NCBI GenBank assembly: GCA_963710715.1
Contig: CAVQBL010000005.1
Location: forward strand, 10,710-74,709
Direction of reading: 5' to 3'
Source: CAVQBL01 sp963710715
Lineage (GTDB): Bacteria > Pseudomonadota > Gammaproteobacteria > DSM-16500
DNA length: 64,000 bases
Within the stretch, counting starts at the first letter, position 1; each line of letters begins with the position of its first letter. Shown in pieces: positions 53,814-61,525 of this stretch. Under the pieces are notes generated by a model. It had not been told where the DNA came from, ran no database searches, and saw only the letters and a list, made by a program, of their open reading frames with translations. A program made the translations under genes and the position numbers.

Positions 53814-54092
53814 CACTGCCCGCTTTCTTCGTGCTTCTTTAGGATCAATCGTTAGCGATCGATAAATTTCAATGCGATCACCTTCTTGAACTTTATCCGT
53901 TAACTTTTTTGCTTGGCTGAAGATACCCACTTTTTGTTTAGCCAAATCAATTTCAGGAAACATTTGCAAAATACCGGAACGGCGAATCGCCATTTCGATT
54001 GTACTGCCCGCGTCAATCTGTATAGTGATAATTTGTTGTTTAGCTGGCTTAGCATAAGCCACTTCAACTGTGATTAACTTTTGAGTTGCCAT
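53784..54092 (-). CDS. rnfH: RnfH family protein (RatB, UPF0125)
   Basis: A small ubiquitin-fold protein. The pattern ITVEVAYAKPAKQQIITIQI near the start, GSTIEMAIRRSGIL, VGIFSQAKKL and GDRIEIYRSLTIDPKEARRKRA are those of UPF0125. ATG 54092 overlaps the end of ratA by 29 bases, so translation is probably coupled. The function of the family is not established. Confidence 0.92.
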   Translation of the reverse strand: MATQKLITVEVAYAKPAKQQIITIQIDAGSTIEMAIRRSGILQMFPEIDLAKQKVGIFSQAKKLTDKVQEGDRIEIYRSLTIDPKEARRKRAVLNSKPRNML

Positions 54093-54516
54093 ACACTTCC
54101 ACTGCACGTTTACAAAATGCTTCAACTAATGAATTAGCAATATGGTTAAAAACCGGCTCAAAAACTTTATCGAGTATACTACCCGTAAATTCAAATTCCA
54201 GTTCCAATGAAACTTTACAAGCGAGTTCATCCAAGGCTAAAAATGTCCAACGGCCTTCCAAATAACGAAAAGGACCTTTTACTAAGCGAATTTCCATACG
54301 TTCATAAGGATGTAAAAGATTGCGCGTGGTAAAACTCTTATGCATGCCAGACCAAGCGATATCTAACTCTGCTTCCACCGTATCTGCCGTACGGGTGATG
54401 ATATGACTTTTGTGGCACCAATGCAAAAATCGTGGGTAATCTTCAATCGCATTGACCAATTCAAACATTTGACGCGCAGAGTAAGTAACCAGTGCATTGC
54501 GTTTAATTGTTGTCAT
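54064..54516 (-). CDS. ratA: RatA/COQ10-like START-domain protein
   Basis: The protein belongs to the polyketide cyclase/START family represented by RatA (YfjG) and the ubiquinone-binding COQ10. MFELVNAIEDYPRFLHWC near residue 17 and ALDELACKVSLELEFEF near residue 95 match. Reported roles are inhibition of 70S ribosome association (RatA) and ubiquinone chaperoning; sequence does not decide. Divergent from smpB and followed by rnfH, as in E. coli. Confidence 0.92.
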   Translation of the reverse strand: MTTIKRNALVTYSARQMFELVNAIEDYPRFLHWCHKSHIITRTADTVEAELDIAWSGMHKSFTTRNLLHPYERMEIRLVKGPFRYLEGRWTFLALDELACKVSLELEFEFTGSILDKVFEPVFNHIANSLVEAFCKRAVEVYGNSKVNHS

Positions 54517-54567
54517 TATGGGTTTCTGTCCTATTCAACTTTCATATTTAATATTATACTGCCTGCC

Positions 54568-55035
54568 ATGTCTCAGAAACAGAAAAGTGATCAATCTATT
54601 GCCGTCAATCGTAGAGCGCATTATGAGTATTCATTTGAAGAACGCTTCGAAGCCGGCATTTCTTTAGAAGGTTGGGAGGTTAAAAGCCTACGCGCTGGCC
54701 GAGTCCAACTCGACCAAAGTTATGTATTGCTAAAAAATAATGAAGCATGGTTACTTGGCTCATTAATCACCCCTTTACAAAGCGCTTCTACACACATCCA
54801 CCCTGATCCACAGCGTACACGTAAATTACTATTGCACCAAAGCGAAATTAGCAAATTAATTGGGAGTGTCGAACGCAAAGGCTATACCCTCATTCCACTG
54901 AAGCTTTACTGGAAAGGTAATCGCGTTAAACTTGAGATTGCTTTAGCAAAAGGAAAAAAAGAGCATGATAAACGTGACACAGAAAAGAAACGTGATTGGC
55001 AGCGAGAGAAACAGCGGCTATTAAAAAAATTTTAA
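54568..55035 (+). CDS. smpB: SsrA-binding protein SmpB
   Basis: SmpB binds tmRNA and fits its tRNA-like end into stalled ribosomes. Signature text: NRRAHYEYSFEERFEAGISL, GWEVKSLRAGRVQL, QRTRKLLLHQSEI and the basic C-terminal tail AKGKKEHDKRDTEKKRDWQ. At 155 residues it is normal. A TATACT box ends only seven bases before the ATG, so the message may be leaderless or nearly so; no ribosome binding site is seen. Its RNA partner ssrA is 1.6 kb downstream. Confidence 0.95.
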   Translation: MSQKQKSDQSIAVNRRAHYEYSFEERFEAGISLEGWEVKSLRAGRVQLDQSYVLLKNNEAWLLGSLITPLQSASTHIHPDPQRTRKLLLHQSEISKLIGSVERKGYTLIPLKLYWKGNRVKLEIALAKGKKEHDKRDTEKKRDWQREKQRLLKKF

Positions 55036-55047
55036 GGACAAATACCC

Positions 55048-55890
55048 ATGTTCACATTCAAAAGCCTATTTGTACCTGAGCACATCAATGCAACAAGTGA
55101 TGATTTTGAAGGAAATAACGGCATTGGACGATATATTTTACTTCCGGGTTCAGATGGACGTGCCGCTGAAATCGCTGATTTTTTTACTAATAAAGTCGTA
55201 AAAACTCATGAACGTGGACATAACGTTTACTTAGGCAAACTGTCTGTAGACAATCACACAATAGATGTTGCCACCGTCAGCACAGGGATGGGTTGCCCAA
55301 GCACAGAAATTATTTTACATGAATTATTTAGCCTAGGCGCTAAACGATTTTTGCGTGTAGGTACTGCAGGTACATTGCAACCTAGCTGGCTACGCGCAGG
55401 CAGTATTGTCAATGTTCAAGCTTCCGTGCGCGATGAAAGCACAGCATCGCACTATGCACCGATTGAAATGCCAGCGATTGCCTCGCTTGAATTCACTTCT
55501 TCTATCCTACTTGCAGCGGAAAAATTAGGGTTAACTGAATTAATTCATACAGGTGTAGTACATTGTAAAAGTTCTCTCTACGCTCGTGAATTTAGCACAG
55601 GCCCTAGAGCGCCGGAAAATCAAAGTTACCTTAATTTATTGGCGCAAATGGGTGTGCTTGCGACTGAAATGGAAACTGCAACTTTATTTATTCAATCACA
55701 GCTTTATAATTACCAACTGATGCAACAAGGCGAAGGCCCAGCTCATCGAGTGTTAGCCGGAGCCATTTTAGCTATCGTTGGCACCACAGATCATTTCGAG
55801 CATTCAGAAGAAGCAGCTTCTGCCGTCAAAAACTCTATACAAATTGCTTTAGAAACCGTGAAAATTCTTGCGACTCAAGAGCATATTTAA
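55048..55890 (+). CDS. udp: Udp-family nucleoside phosphorylase
   Basis: A 280-residue phosphorylase of the PNP/UDP superfamily, which splits a nucleoside with phosphate to give base and ribose-1-phosphate. Motifs: ILLPGSDGRAAEIADFF (phosphate loop), VSTGMGCPSTEIILHEL, RVGTAGTLQPSWLRAGSIV and the ribose-binding EMETATLFI. Uridine phosphorylase is the best guess from GTAGTLQP and the spacing, but purine specificity is possible. 12 bases after smpB. Its last 32 bases recur just upstream of ssrA. Confidence 0.8.
   Translation: MFTFKSLFVPEHINATSDDFEGNNGIGRYILLPGSDGRAAEIADFFTNKVVKTHERGHNVYLGKLSVDNHTIDVATVSTGMGCPSTEIILHELFSLGAKRFLRVGTAGTLQPSWLRAGSIVNVQASVRDESTASHYAPIEMPAIASLEFTSSILLAAEKLGLTELIHTGVVHCKSSLYAREFSTGPRAPENQSYLNLLAQMGVLATEMETATLFIQSQLYNYQLMQQGEGPAHRVLAGAILAIVGTTDHFEHSEEAASAVKNSIQIALETVKILATQEHI
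55859..55890. repeat. 32-bp direct repeat, copy 1 (3' end of the phosphorylase gene)
   Basis: TGAAAATTCTTGCGACTCAA and the following GAGCATATTTAA match 56626-56657 with one mismatch. The two copies bracket the VapBC-type module exactly. Confidence 0.9.
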
Positions 55891-56321
55891 AACTTCCTTA
55901 CATCAATATTCATCTTTTTTGCCGCTTTCAACATGACCTCATCAGCTGAAGCAAGGCAAGGAATATGTTTTTTCTGAATAATACTTAAATGTAATGCATC
56001 AAGGGTACGTAATGGAATATCGGGTAGACCATCAATCAAATGAAATGCGTAGGTAAAATACTGATCCGAAAAACTTTCAACAACCAGGTATCCAAGATCA
56101 ATATCATTCAAAAAACTGGCATATAACTGATGCTCTATTTTGTCACTCAAATCATTCATGCGCCTTCGACGAGAAAACAAACAACGCATTTCAGTAATCG
56201 TTAGACTACTAATCACTGCACGTTCTACTGATTGTATATAGCTAGTTACTTCTTTCGTACCTGATTCATTGAGATACCATTTTGCCAATACTGAAGTATC
56301 TAAATATACGTTATCGCTCAT
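55887..56321 (-). CDS. vapC: VapC-type PIN-domain toxin
   Basis: A 144-residue PIN-domain ribonuclease. The acidic residues are visible in VYLDTSVLAKWYLNE (Asp8), ITEMRCLF (Glu), TLDALHLSII (Asp) and LASADEVMLKAA (Asp). PIN toxins usually cleave tRNA or rRNA when freed from the antitoxin. The start overlaps the antitoxin end by 11 bases. Its stop overlaps the phosphorylase stop region by four bases, convergent, consistent with insertion. Confidence 0.9.
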   Translation of the reverse strand: MSDNVYLDTSVLAKWYLNESGTKEVTSYIQSVERAVISSLTITEMRCLFSRRRRMNDLSDKIEHQLYASFLNDIDLGYLVVESFSDQYFTYAFHLIDGLPDIPLRTLDALHLSIIQKKHIPCLASADEVMLKAAKKMNIDVRKF

Positions 56322-56538
56322 CGCGAGAATCCCGTACTAATTTTTCAGAAGAAACAGAAAGTTTTTTGGTCAGGCAATGAAGATCCTCGTGCGTAGGACG
56401 TTGAAGTTTACCTTGTATAGGTAAAATACGTGCTATAGCATTCCCATGTTTAGTAATAATTATTTCGCCAGCAGCACTAAGCAATGTTTCCAAATGCCCA
56501 ATAGCATTCCGAATTTCACGAATATTCAATGTTTGCAT
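56311..56538 (-). CDS. Phd/YefM-type antitoxin
   Basis: 75 residues. The N-terminal NIREIRNAIGHLETLLSAAG followed by EIIITKHGNAIARILP is the Phd/YefM antitoxin pattern; the C-terminal part would neutralise the PIN toxin. ATG 56538 has AAGGGG upstream and is preferred over an ATG 60 bases earlier. Antitoxin-first order and overlap are typical of the class. It probably autoregulates the pair. Confidence 0.88.
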   Translation of the reverse strand: MQTLNIREIRNAIGHLETLLSAAGEIIITKHGNAIARILPIQGKLQRPTHEDLHCLTKKLSVSSEKLVRDSRDER

Positions 56539-56625
56539 AAACCACCCCTTTGTGTCACATTTTATAAAATTGTAGCACATTTTGTCAGACGTATGCAAAA
56601 TTTTTGAGATGAATAAAAGAAGTCA

Positions 56626-56657
56626 TGAAAACTCTTGCGACTCAAGAGCATATTTAA
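56626..56657. repeat. 32-bp direct repeat, copy 2 (upstream of ssrA)
   Basis: Differs from 55859-55890 at one base. It preserves the 3' end of the phosphorylase gene, including its stop, 16 bases before tmRNA. This suggests the phosphorylase gene originally lay right next to ssrA. Confidence 0.9.
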
Positions 56658-56672
56658 TGTATAATTATTGAT

Positions 56673-57077
56673 GGGGGCGACCTGGCTTCGACGTGGGTTG
56701 CAAAGCCTGAGGTGCATGCCGAGGATGTGACTACCCTCGTTAAAAATGTTACAAAACAAATAGTTGCAAATCAAAAACGCAACGCTGCAAACAGCAGCTA
56801 CTTCCCTGAAGTTGCTGCCGTAGCCGCTTAATAACCGGCACAGCACTTCTCACCGATTGTGCTTATACGATCGGGTTTGCGAAGCAAACTGAGGGTCATA
56901 TTATATAAGCTAGCAGCAAGATTTGCCCGAAGTCGCGCTGCTAAAAGTTCAAGGGATCGCTACTTAATCATATTGCCAGTCAGATGATGGGTAGCGAAAT
57001 CCAGTGACATGGCTATGCATGTAGATCCAACGGTAGAGGATTTGCGGACGCGGGTTCGATTCCCGCCGCTTCCACCA
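56673..57077 (+). ncRNA. ssrA: tmRNA (SsrA)
   Basis: The 5' end GGGGGCG pairs with CGCTTCC before the encoded ACCA. The TTCGAC near the start, AGGTGCATGCCGAGG and the T arm GGACGCGGGTTCGATTCCCGC are conserved. The resume site AATAGTTGCAAA is followed by an open frame beginning ANQKRNAAN and ending VAAVAA before tandem TAA stops. This gives a predicted tag of 21 residues, about twice the 10-11 of most gammaproteobacteria. The hydrophobic Ala-Ala end needed for proteolysis is kept. The 405-base total is slightly longer than in E. coli. Confidence 0.95.
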
Positions 57078-57094
57078 ATTTAAAAAACCACCAA

Positions 57095-57120
57095 AGACCA
57101 TCACAGACCACAAAAGACCA
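57095..57120. repeat. three AGACCA boxes at 10-bp spacing after ssrA
   Basis: AGACCA occurs at 57095, 57105 and 57115, one helical turn apart, beginning 18 bases after the tmRNA 3' end. Such iterons beside a tRNA-like end resemble the arm-type binding sites of a tyrosine integrase. That role is inferred. Confidence 0.55.
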
Positions 57121-57193
57121 TTATAAATCATGCACTTACTTTTGATTTTTTTCTCTTCTTAATTGTCTTTCACAGCCATTCGCAGCCCTGAGA

Positions 57194-57248
57194 TTGCCCC
57201 GTTTTAGCCCCGAAAATTTCAAAATTTGCCCCGTTTTAGCCCCGAAAA
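57194..57248. repeat. 23-bp direct repeat pair
   Basis: TTGCCCCGTTTTAGCCCCGA plus AAA occurs at 57194-57216 and 57226-57248, 32 bases apart. Role unknown. No gene is seen in the 57078-57469 stretch. Confidence 0.7.
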
Positions 57249-57449
57249 ATGTTTAAATATAGAGCGTTTGTAGGTTATTTTTTAGGCATCTGGATACGTG
57301 CTATTATCCCCCCATCCCCCCTCCCCATAAGCCAATCACGCATCTCCGCTTATAACCATAAAGATAAGGAGAGATAACGATACTATCTAGTTAGGATATA
57401 ACAGATATTTTACAGACGAACGTACTTGCCGGAGTTAGGCTTCCACCAG

Positions 57450-57516
57450 AACAAGAAAAAGAGAAAAAAGTGAAATTTGTGGGGCTCTTTTTTCACAATT
57501 TTCTCTTTTTCTTGTT
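57450..57516. repeat. purine/pyrimidine-rich inverted repeat
   Basis: Arms AACAAGAAAAAGAGAAAA (57450 onward) and the inverse TTTTCTCTTTTTCTTGTT (ending 57516) enclose a short loop, with further partial pairing inside. It could be a terminator or a mobile-element end. Confidence 0.7.
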
Positions 57517-57658
57517 GGGATGGGCTTTAAAAAATGAGGCGGCATATATCGGTGGCATTGCTAATCATAAGCAAGAGCGTTGGAAACAGCCCTTACCCGA
57601 TTTTATTAGAACACTATATGAGGAACGCTTCGGTACTTTAAACATAAATGAAATTTAA
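57470..57658 (+). CDS. short ORF of doubtful status, 62 aa
   Basis: An open frame with a hydrophobic start (FVGLFFHNFLFFLLGWAL), which is largely encoded by the right arm of a hairpin, and a polar end (HKQERWKQPLPDFIRTLYEE). The second part looks protein-like and could be the tail of an older gene. No family recognised and no clear ribosome binding site. Confidence 0.3.
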   Translation: MKFVGLFFHNFLFFLLGWALKNEAAYIGGIANHKQERWKQPLPDFIRTLYEERFGTLNINEI

Positions 57659-57686
57659 TAGTGTATCCTGATAAACTCTATCCCCC

Positions 57687-57767
57687 CCCCCCTGAATTTA
57701 TGAGATTTATGAAATTTAATCCCCGAAATAAGTAACAAGTTTCATAAATCTCATAAATTCAGGGGGG
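57687..57767. repeat. perfect 28-bp inverted repeat (long hairpin)
   Basis: Arms 57687-57714 and 57740-57767 are perfect inverses (CCCCCCTGAATTTATGAG and onward) separated by 25 bases. A run of nine or more C marks the left end. The length and perfection exceed a normal terminator and suggest the end of a mobile or phage-like segment. Confidence 0.8.
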
Positions 57768-58008
57768 ATCAATCCTAAAATTCTTTTATGTCCTTTTCCC
57801 ATGCAGAAGGTCCATTCTGTTAGCATATAACTGATATTATCCGCAGGTGACCGTGTTTGCTGCCAAACTTGCTCCCCACAAACAGAGTTAGCTTAAAGTG
57901 GCACCTAGTCGGAGCTTCCGCACCCTACCCACCTATATAGTAAGGTGAACTTTTAGATTGTCGCCCACGTAATTTTCTTACAACTTTCATATGCAACTTT
58001 TGTATGCG

Positions 58009-58037
58009 TTGACTATACTACATTAAAGTAGTATTAT
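58009..58037 (+). promoter_or_regulatory. promoter with palindromic operator for the toxin-antitoxin-like pair
   Basis: TTGACT (58009-58014), a 17-bp spacer and TATTAT (58032-58037). The spacer and -10 contain the palindrome ATACTAC-ATTAAA-GTAGTAT (58015-58034). The -10 ends five bases before the ATG at 58043, so the message would start at or very near the start codon. This is the layout expected of an autoregulated toxin-antitoxin operon. Confidence 0.7.
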
Positions 58038-58042
58038 AGTGA

Positions 58043-58348
58043 ATGGCATATTCGTTCATAAATTATAAAAGACAACGGATAATTTTGGGTGATGGGGCTT
58101 TTGAACACATCTCCGAAGCGCATCCTGAGATTTCATTAAAAGACATTAAGGAAGCACTTAGAGATCCTGACGAAGTGCGCATGAGTTCATACAAAGATGA
58201 TAGTGAGCTCTATTATGTATTAAAAACGAAGCAACGCTACATTTGTGTAATCGTGAAAATTTGCGAAGACGGGAACTTTATTTCTACGGCACTGACCACG
58301 ACAAAACCAAAAGTGGGACGTATAATTTATAAACAGGGGGCAGAATAA
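58043..58348 (+). CDS. putative toxin of a toxin-antitoxin pair, 101 aa
   Basis: A small protein whose pattern (IILGDGAFEHISEAHPEIS, DIKEALRDPDEVRMSS, ELYYVLKTKQRYICVIVKI, FISTALTTTKP) resembles DUF4258/phage-barnase-EndoU-like small nucleases, with His-Glu-His residues near 22-27 and an arginine/threonine set near the C terminus. This assignment is a tentative reading. It is followed after two bases by a DUF2283-HTH protein, a recurrent pairing for such toxins. No ribosome binding site precedes the ATG. Confidence 0.65.
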   Translation: MAYSFINYKRQRIILGDGAFEHISEAHPEISLKDIKEALRDPDEVRMSSYKDDSELYYVLKTKQRYICVIVKICEDGNFISTALTTTKPKVGRIIYKQGAE

Positions 58349-58350
58349 TT

Positions 58351-58728
58351 ATGTATATTTATTATAATGACAAAACTGACTACCTTGAAGTTCTTGAAAA
58401 AAAAGTTAAGAACTACTCTGTACCGCTCAAGCATGGTCTTTTTAAAATATTCACAGAAAAGGGAAACAAACCTATTGGATATGGAGTTGAAAATGCATCC
58501 AAGCGACATAAAGACCTGGACATTTTTGACCCGTTTGTGAAACTTTCGATCATGATAAAGATGTCGAGATTAAAGCATCACTATACGCAACAGCAAATCG
58601 CTACTAAGTTAGATATGGGTCTATTGCCTTATCAGCGGTTGGAGTCTGGCAAAAATAATCCGACTCTAAAAACACTCCTTAAAGTGAAAGAAGTGCTGCA
58701 AGATTTAGATCTGTCAAAAGTAGCCTAA
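58351..58728 (+). CDS. putative antitoxin: DUF2283-like domain fused to HTH
   Basis: 125 residues. The N-terminal part (MYIYYNDKTDYLEVLEKK) matches the DUF2283 pattern. The C-terminal part is an XRE-type helix-turn-helix (about residues 65-115: HHYTQQQIATKLDMGLLPYQRLESG, with KNNPTLKTLLKV). It would bind the palindrome in front of the pair and neutralise the first protein. A strong AGGGGG site lies inside the toxin gene end. Confidence 0.75.
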   Translation: MYIYYNDKTDYLEVLEKKVKNYSVPLKHGLFKIFTEKGNKPIGYGVENASKRHKDLDIFDPFVKLSIMIKMSRLKHHYTQQQIATKLDMGLLPYQRLESGKNNPTLKTLLKVKEVLQDLDLSKVA

Positions 58729-59416
58729 TCAGTAAAACATTATTTGTTAGCATATAATATTTTTTATCGCCAGCGACTGGTCGCAGCTGCCGTACCTTTT
58801 GGTTGCGCGACACGAAGTCGCTTAATAAACTGCTTTTCTAGGCAACCATTCTAGAAAAAGCCTGCTGTTTCGCCAGCAGTTCTCTACTCGGACATGCGAT
58901 TGCAGCAATGTAATGGTGTGAAGCTCTGAGGACAATGCAGCCGCGGGAAACCGTAGAAAAGTTCGTGAGAACAAATCGAATCTGCTAGCACAAAAGCGGA
59001 GAGGAAATAGAGATGAGTGGTATGGTTAATGTAATGTGAATTCTCATATAAACACCGATGAGGTACGAGAAGCCAAATGTGCTGATAGGCTTTAACCAAA
59101 ATGGTAACGCGGGCAGGATATTGGGGTGGCCCTTCCCGATATCGCGAATGTAGAACCGCCGGTGGATAAGAGAGAACCTAACCCATTCTGTTTATTAAGT
59201 GGAACGTGGGAATCCCATATGACTCCCAGAACATCGGGACAGTGTATCGTAAGATTCACCTACGGTCATATGGCGAAGGGAAGCTGGAAGAAGCAAAGGC
59301 CACACTGTAATGGTGTGGATACAGGTTGCAACATTACCTGACATGACAATGTGCAGACATCCAGCGGGTGTTCAACGCAAAATAATTTGGAGAATCGATA
59401 GCATGAGGAAAAGCAA

Positions 59417-60123
59417 ATGAAGGCAATGGCACTTTCATTGACTGGTGCAGCCTCATCTAACGCAATTTGGGATTCCATTAACTGGGACATCATAAATGCG
59501 GAAGTATATCGACTGCAAACGCGTATTGCGAAAGCCGTTCGGGAAGGTCGTCATAGCAAAGTGAAATCATTGCAATGGTTACTGACCCACTCATTTCATG
59601 CAAAGCTATTAGCAGTGAAACGAGTCGTACAAAACCAAGGAGGTAAAACTCCTGGTGTTGATAATGTTATTTGGAAAACGTCACAACAAAAGATAAAAGC
59701 AGCTCAATCACTCACACGGCGGGGTTACCAAACTCAACCGTTGAGACGGATTTATATTCCCAAGAAAGATGGACGCAAAAGACCGCTCTCTATTCCGTCT
59801 ATGTTGTGTCGCGCAATGCAGGCTCTGCATTTGCTCGCACTTGCACCCGTTACGGAATGCTGCGCGGACAAGAATAGTTATGGATTTCGTCCAAAACGAT
59901 CTTGTGCTGATGCGATGGAGATGTGTCATATCTTGCTTTCTAAGAAATACTCATCTCAATTCATACTTGAGGGAGATATTAAATCTTGTTTTGACAAAAT
60001 CTCACACCAATGGTTACGGGACAATATCCCGATGGATAAAGAGATTCTGAATAAGTGGTTAGCGGCTGGATATTTAGAAAAAGGTATTTTGTATCCGACA
60101 AGCGAAGGAACGCCTCAGGGCGG
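59417..60123 (+). pseudogene. group II intron reverse transcriptase, N-terminal part (interrupted)
   Basis: Encodes the RVT_N domain and RT blocks 0-4: GGKTPGVDNVIWK, RRIYIPKKDGRKRPLSIPS, NSYGFRPKRSCADAM and ILEGDIKSCFDKISH. The frame reaches SEGTPQGG, inside RT block 4, where the RIT element begins; beyond it the frame reads about 30 unrelated codons to a stop at 60217. The rest of the gene resumes at 63600. Confidence 0.9.
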
Positions 60124-60150
60124 ATTATGCAAAGCTTTGCATAATCCACC
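60119..60150. repeat. 32-bp near-perfect palindrome at the left RIT junction
   Basis: GGCGGATTATGCAAAG is followed directly by CTTTGCATAATCCACC, inverse copies with one mismatch (C/T). It spans the target GGCGG and the first bases of the left inverted repeat. It probably reflects how the element joined its target, or a recombinase core site. Confidence 0.8.
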
Positions 60151-60176
60151 TTATTCGAAGAAAGTAATTATGCAAA
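60146..60176. repeat. RIT left terminal inverted repeat
   Basis: CCACCTTATTCGAAGAAAG, then TAATTATGCAAA. It matches the inverse of 63569-63599 with only a few differences in the middle. Confidence 0.88.
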
Positions 60177-60289
60177 CTAATCAAAGACTTTCCCTTATTT
60201 TTCAATCATCCCAATAGATTTTACTTCGCATAATATCCGAAGATATAAGAAGGGCCTTGTGCTCTAAATTCATCTTTGGAGGATATCTT

Positions 60290-61525
60290 ATGCAAAAACA
60301 ATCTTTGGCTAAACTGCTTAATGATTTGGATCGTGAATTGTTAAGATTAGGCTATACCAATGGTTCGATGCAATATTATCGCCGAGAATGGAAGAAGTTA
60401 CAGCGATTTATAAAAGATCGAGGAGAAATCTATTATTCAGAGCCGTTGGGTTTGGCATTTATTAGAGAACATTATCAAATTAAAGAACAAGATTACAATC
60501 GCGGTCTATTACAATCGGAAGTCCAAAAACTGCGTGTTATACGCATGATCGGTGACTTCCAGCTGCATCATACTATTTTACGCCGATACTATAAGCACAA
60601 AAAAATTATTACTGAGCCTAATTTTATTAAAATCAGTAATCGATTTAAATTATATTGCGCAAAGAGAGATTATTCCAAGGTAACGATTGATCATTATGTT
60701 AAGCAATCCGCCTACTTTATGGATTATCTTGCTTCACAAGGTGTAACAAAATGCAAATTAATTACTCTGCCGTTAATCCATTCATATATTAAAACTTTAG
60801 CTGGCTACACCTACAAAACAGTCGAACAAAATATTTGTTCCATGCGCGCATTTTTTCGTTTTCTTTTGGAGATAGGCGAAGCAAAAATTGATTTTGCTGC
60901 AAAAACACCAATGGTTCAAGCAAGAAAGCAAACTCGTATTCCATCAGTATGGACAAAGGACGAGTTAAAAAAATTAATTTCAGCTATTGACAGAGGCAGT
61001 CCAAAAGGTAAAAGAGATTATGCAATCATCCTTTTAGCTTGCTGCTTGGGAATGCGTTGTGCAGATATAAAAAATTTGCAAATTGATAATTTTCATTGGG
61101 AAGAAAAGAAAATAATTTTCACCCAATCCAAAACAAGAACGCCTATGTCTCTTCCACTAATAAAGGAAATTGGTTGGGCGGTAATTGATTATCTTAAATA
61201 CGGTCGCCCTAAAATCGATAGTCCCTATATTTTTGTAAGGCACATGGCGCCGTTTGGTCCATTCTCCGAGGGGGATCACTTGAGTCAATTAATTACCAGG
61301 TATATGGTGCTAGCTCATATTCCTACTTTGAAAAAGCGAAGAGGAATGCATTCACTCCGCCATACCATGGCAAGTATGCTTCTTGAAAAAAACACGCCTC
61401 TTTCAGTCATCTCAGACATTCTTGGACACATTGATACTGATTCGACAGCGGTTTATTTGAAGGTTGATATGCAAAAACTTAAGGAATGCGCCCTTTCTTT
61501 TGAGGAGGAAAATAATCATGAATAA
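60290..61525 (+). CDS. RIT tyrosine recombinase A
   Basis: 411 residues from ATG 60290 (GGAGG upstream). It has an N-terminal SAM-like DNA-binding region and a catalytic domain with Arg in CCLGMRCADIKNL, HSLRHTMAS (His-x-x-Arg), LGHIDTDSTAVYLK (His and nucleophile Tyr). The long N-terminal extension is usual for the first protein of a RIT. Its stop overlaps recombinase B by eight bases. The three proteins are thought to act together in transposition. Confidence 0.93.
   Translation: MQKQSLAKLLNDLDRELLRLGYTNGSMQYYRREWKKLQRFIKDRGEIYYSEPLGLAFIREHYQIKEQDYNRGLLQSEVQKLRVIRMIGDFQLHHTILRRYYKHKKIITEPNFIKISNRFKLYCAKRDYSKVTIDHYVKQSAYFMDYLASQGVTKCKLITLPLIHSYIKTLAGYTYKTVEQNICSMRAFFRFLLEIGEAKIDFAAKTPMVQARKQTRIPSVWTKDELKKLISAIDRGSPKGKRDYAIILLACCLGMRCADIKNLQIDNFHWEEKKIIFTQSKTRTPMSLPLIKEIGWAVIDYLKYGRPKIDSPYIFVRHMAPFGPFSEGDHLSQLITRYMVLAHIPTLKKRRGMHSLRHTMASMLLEKNTPLSVISDILGHIDTDSTAVYLKVDMQKLKECALSFEEENNHE

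Noticed and set aside
57470..57658. 62-codon ORF as a firm gene
   Set aside because: Its N-terminal part is encoded by a hairpin arm and no start signal is visible; kept only as a low-confidence entry.
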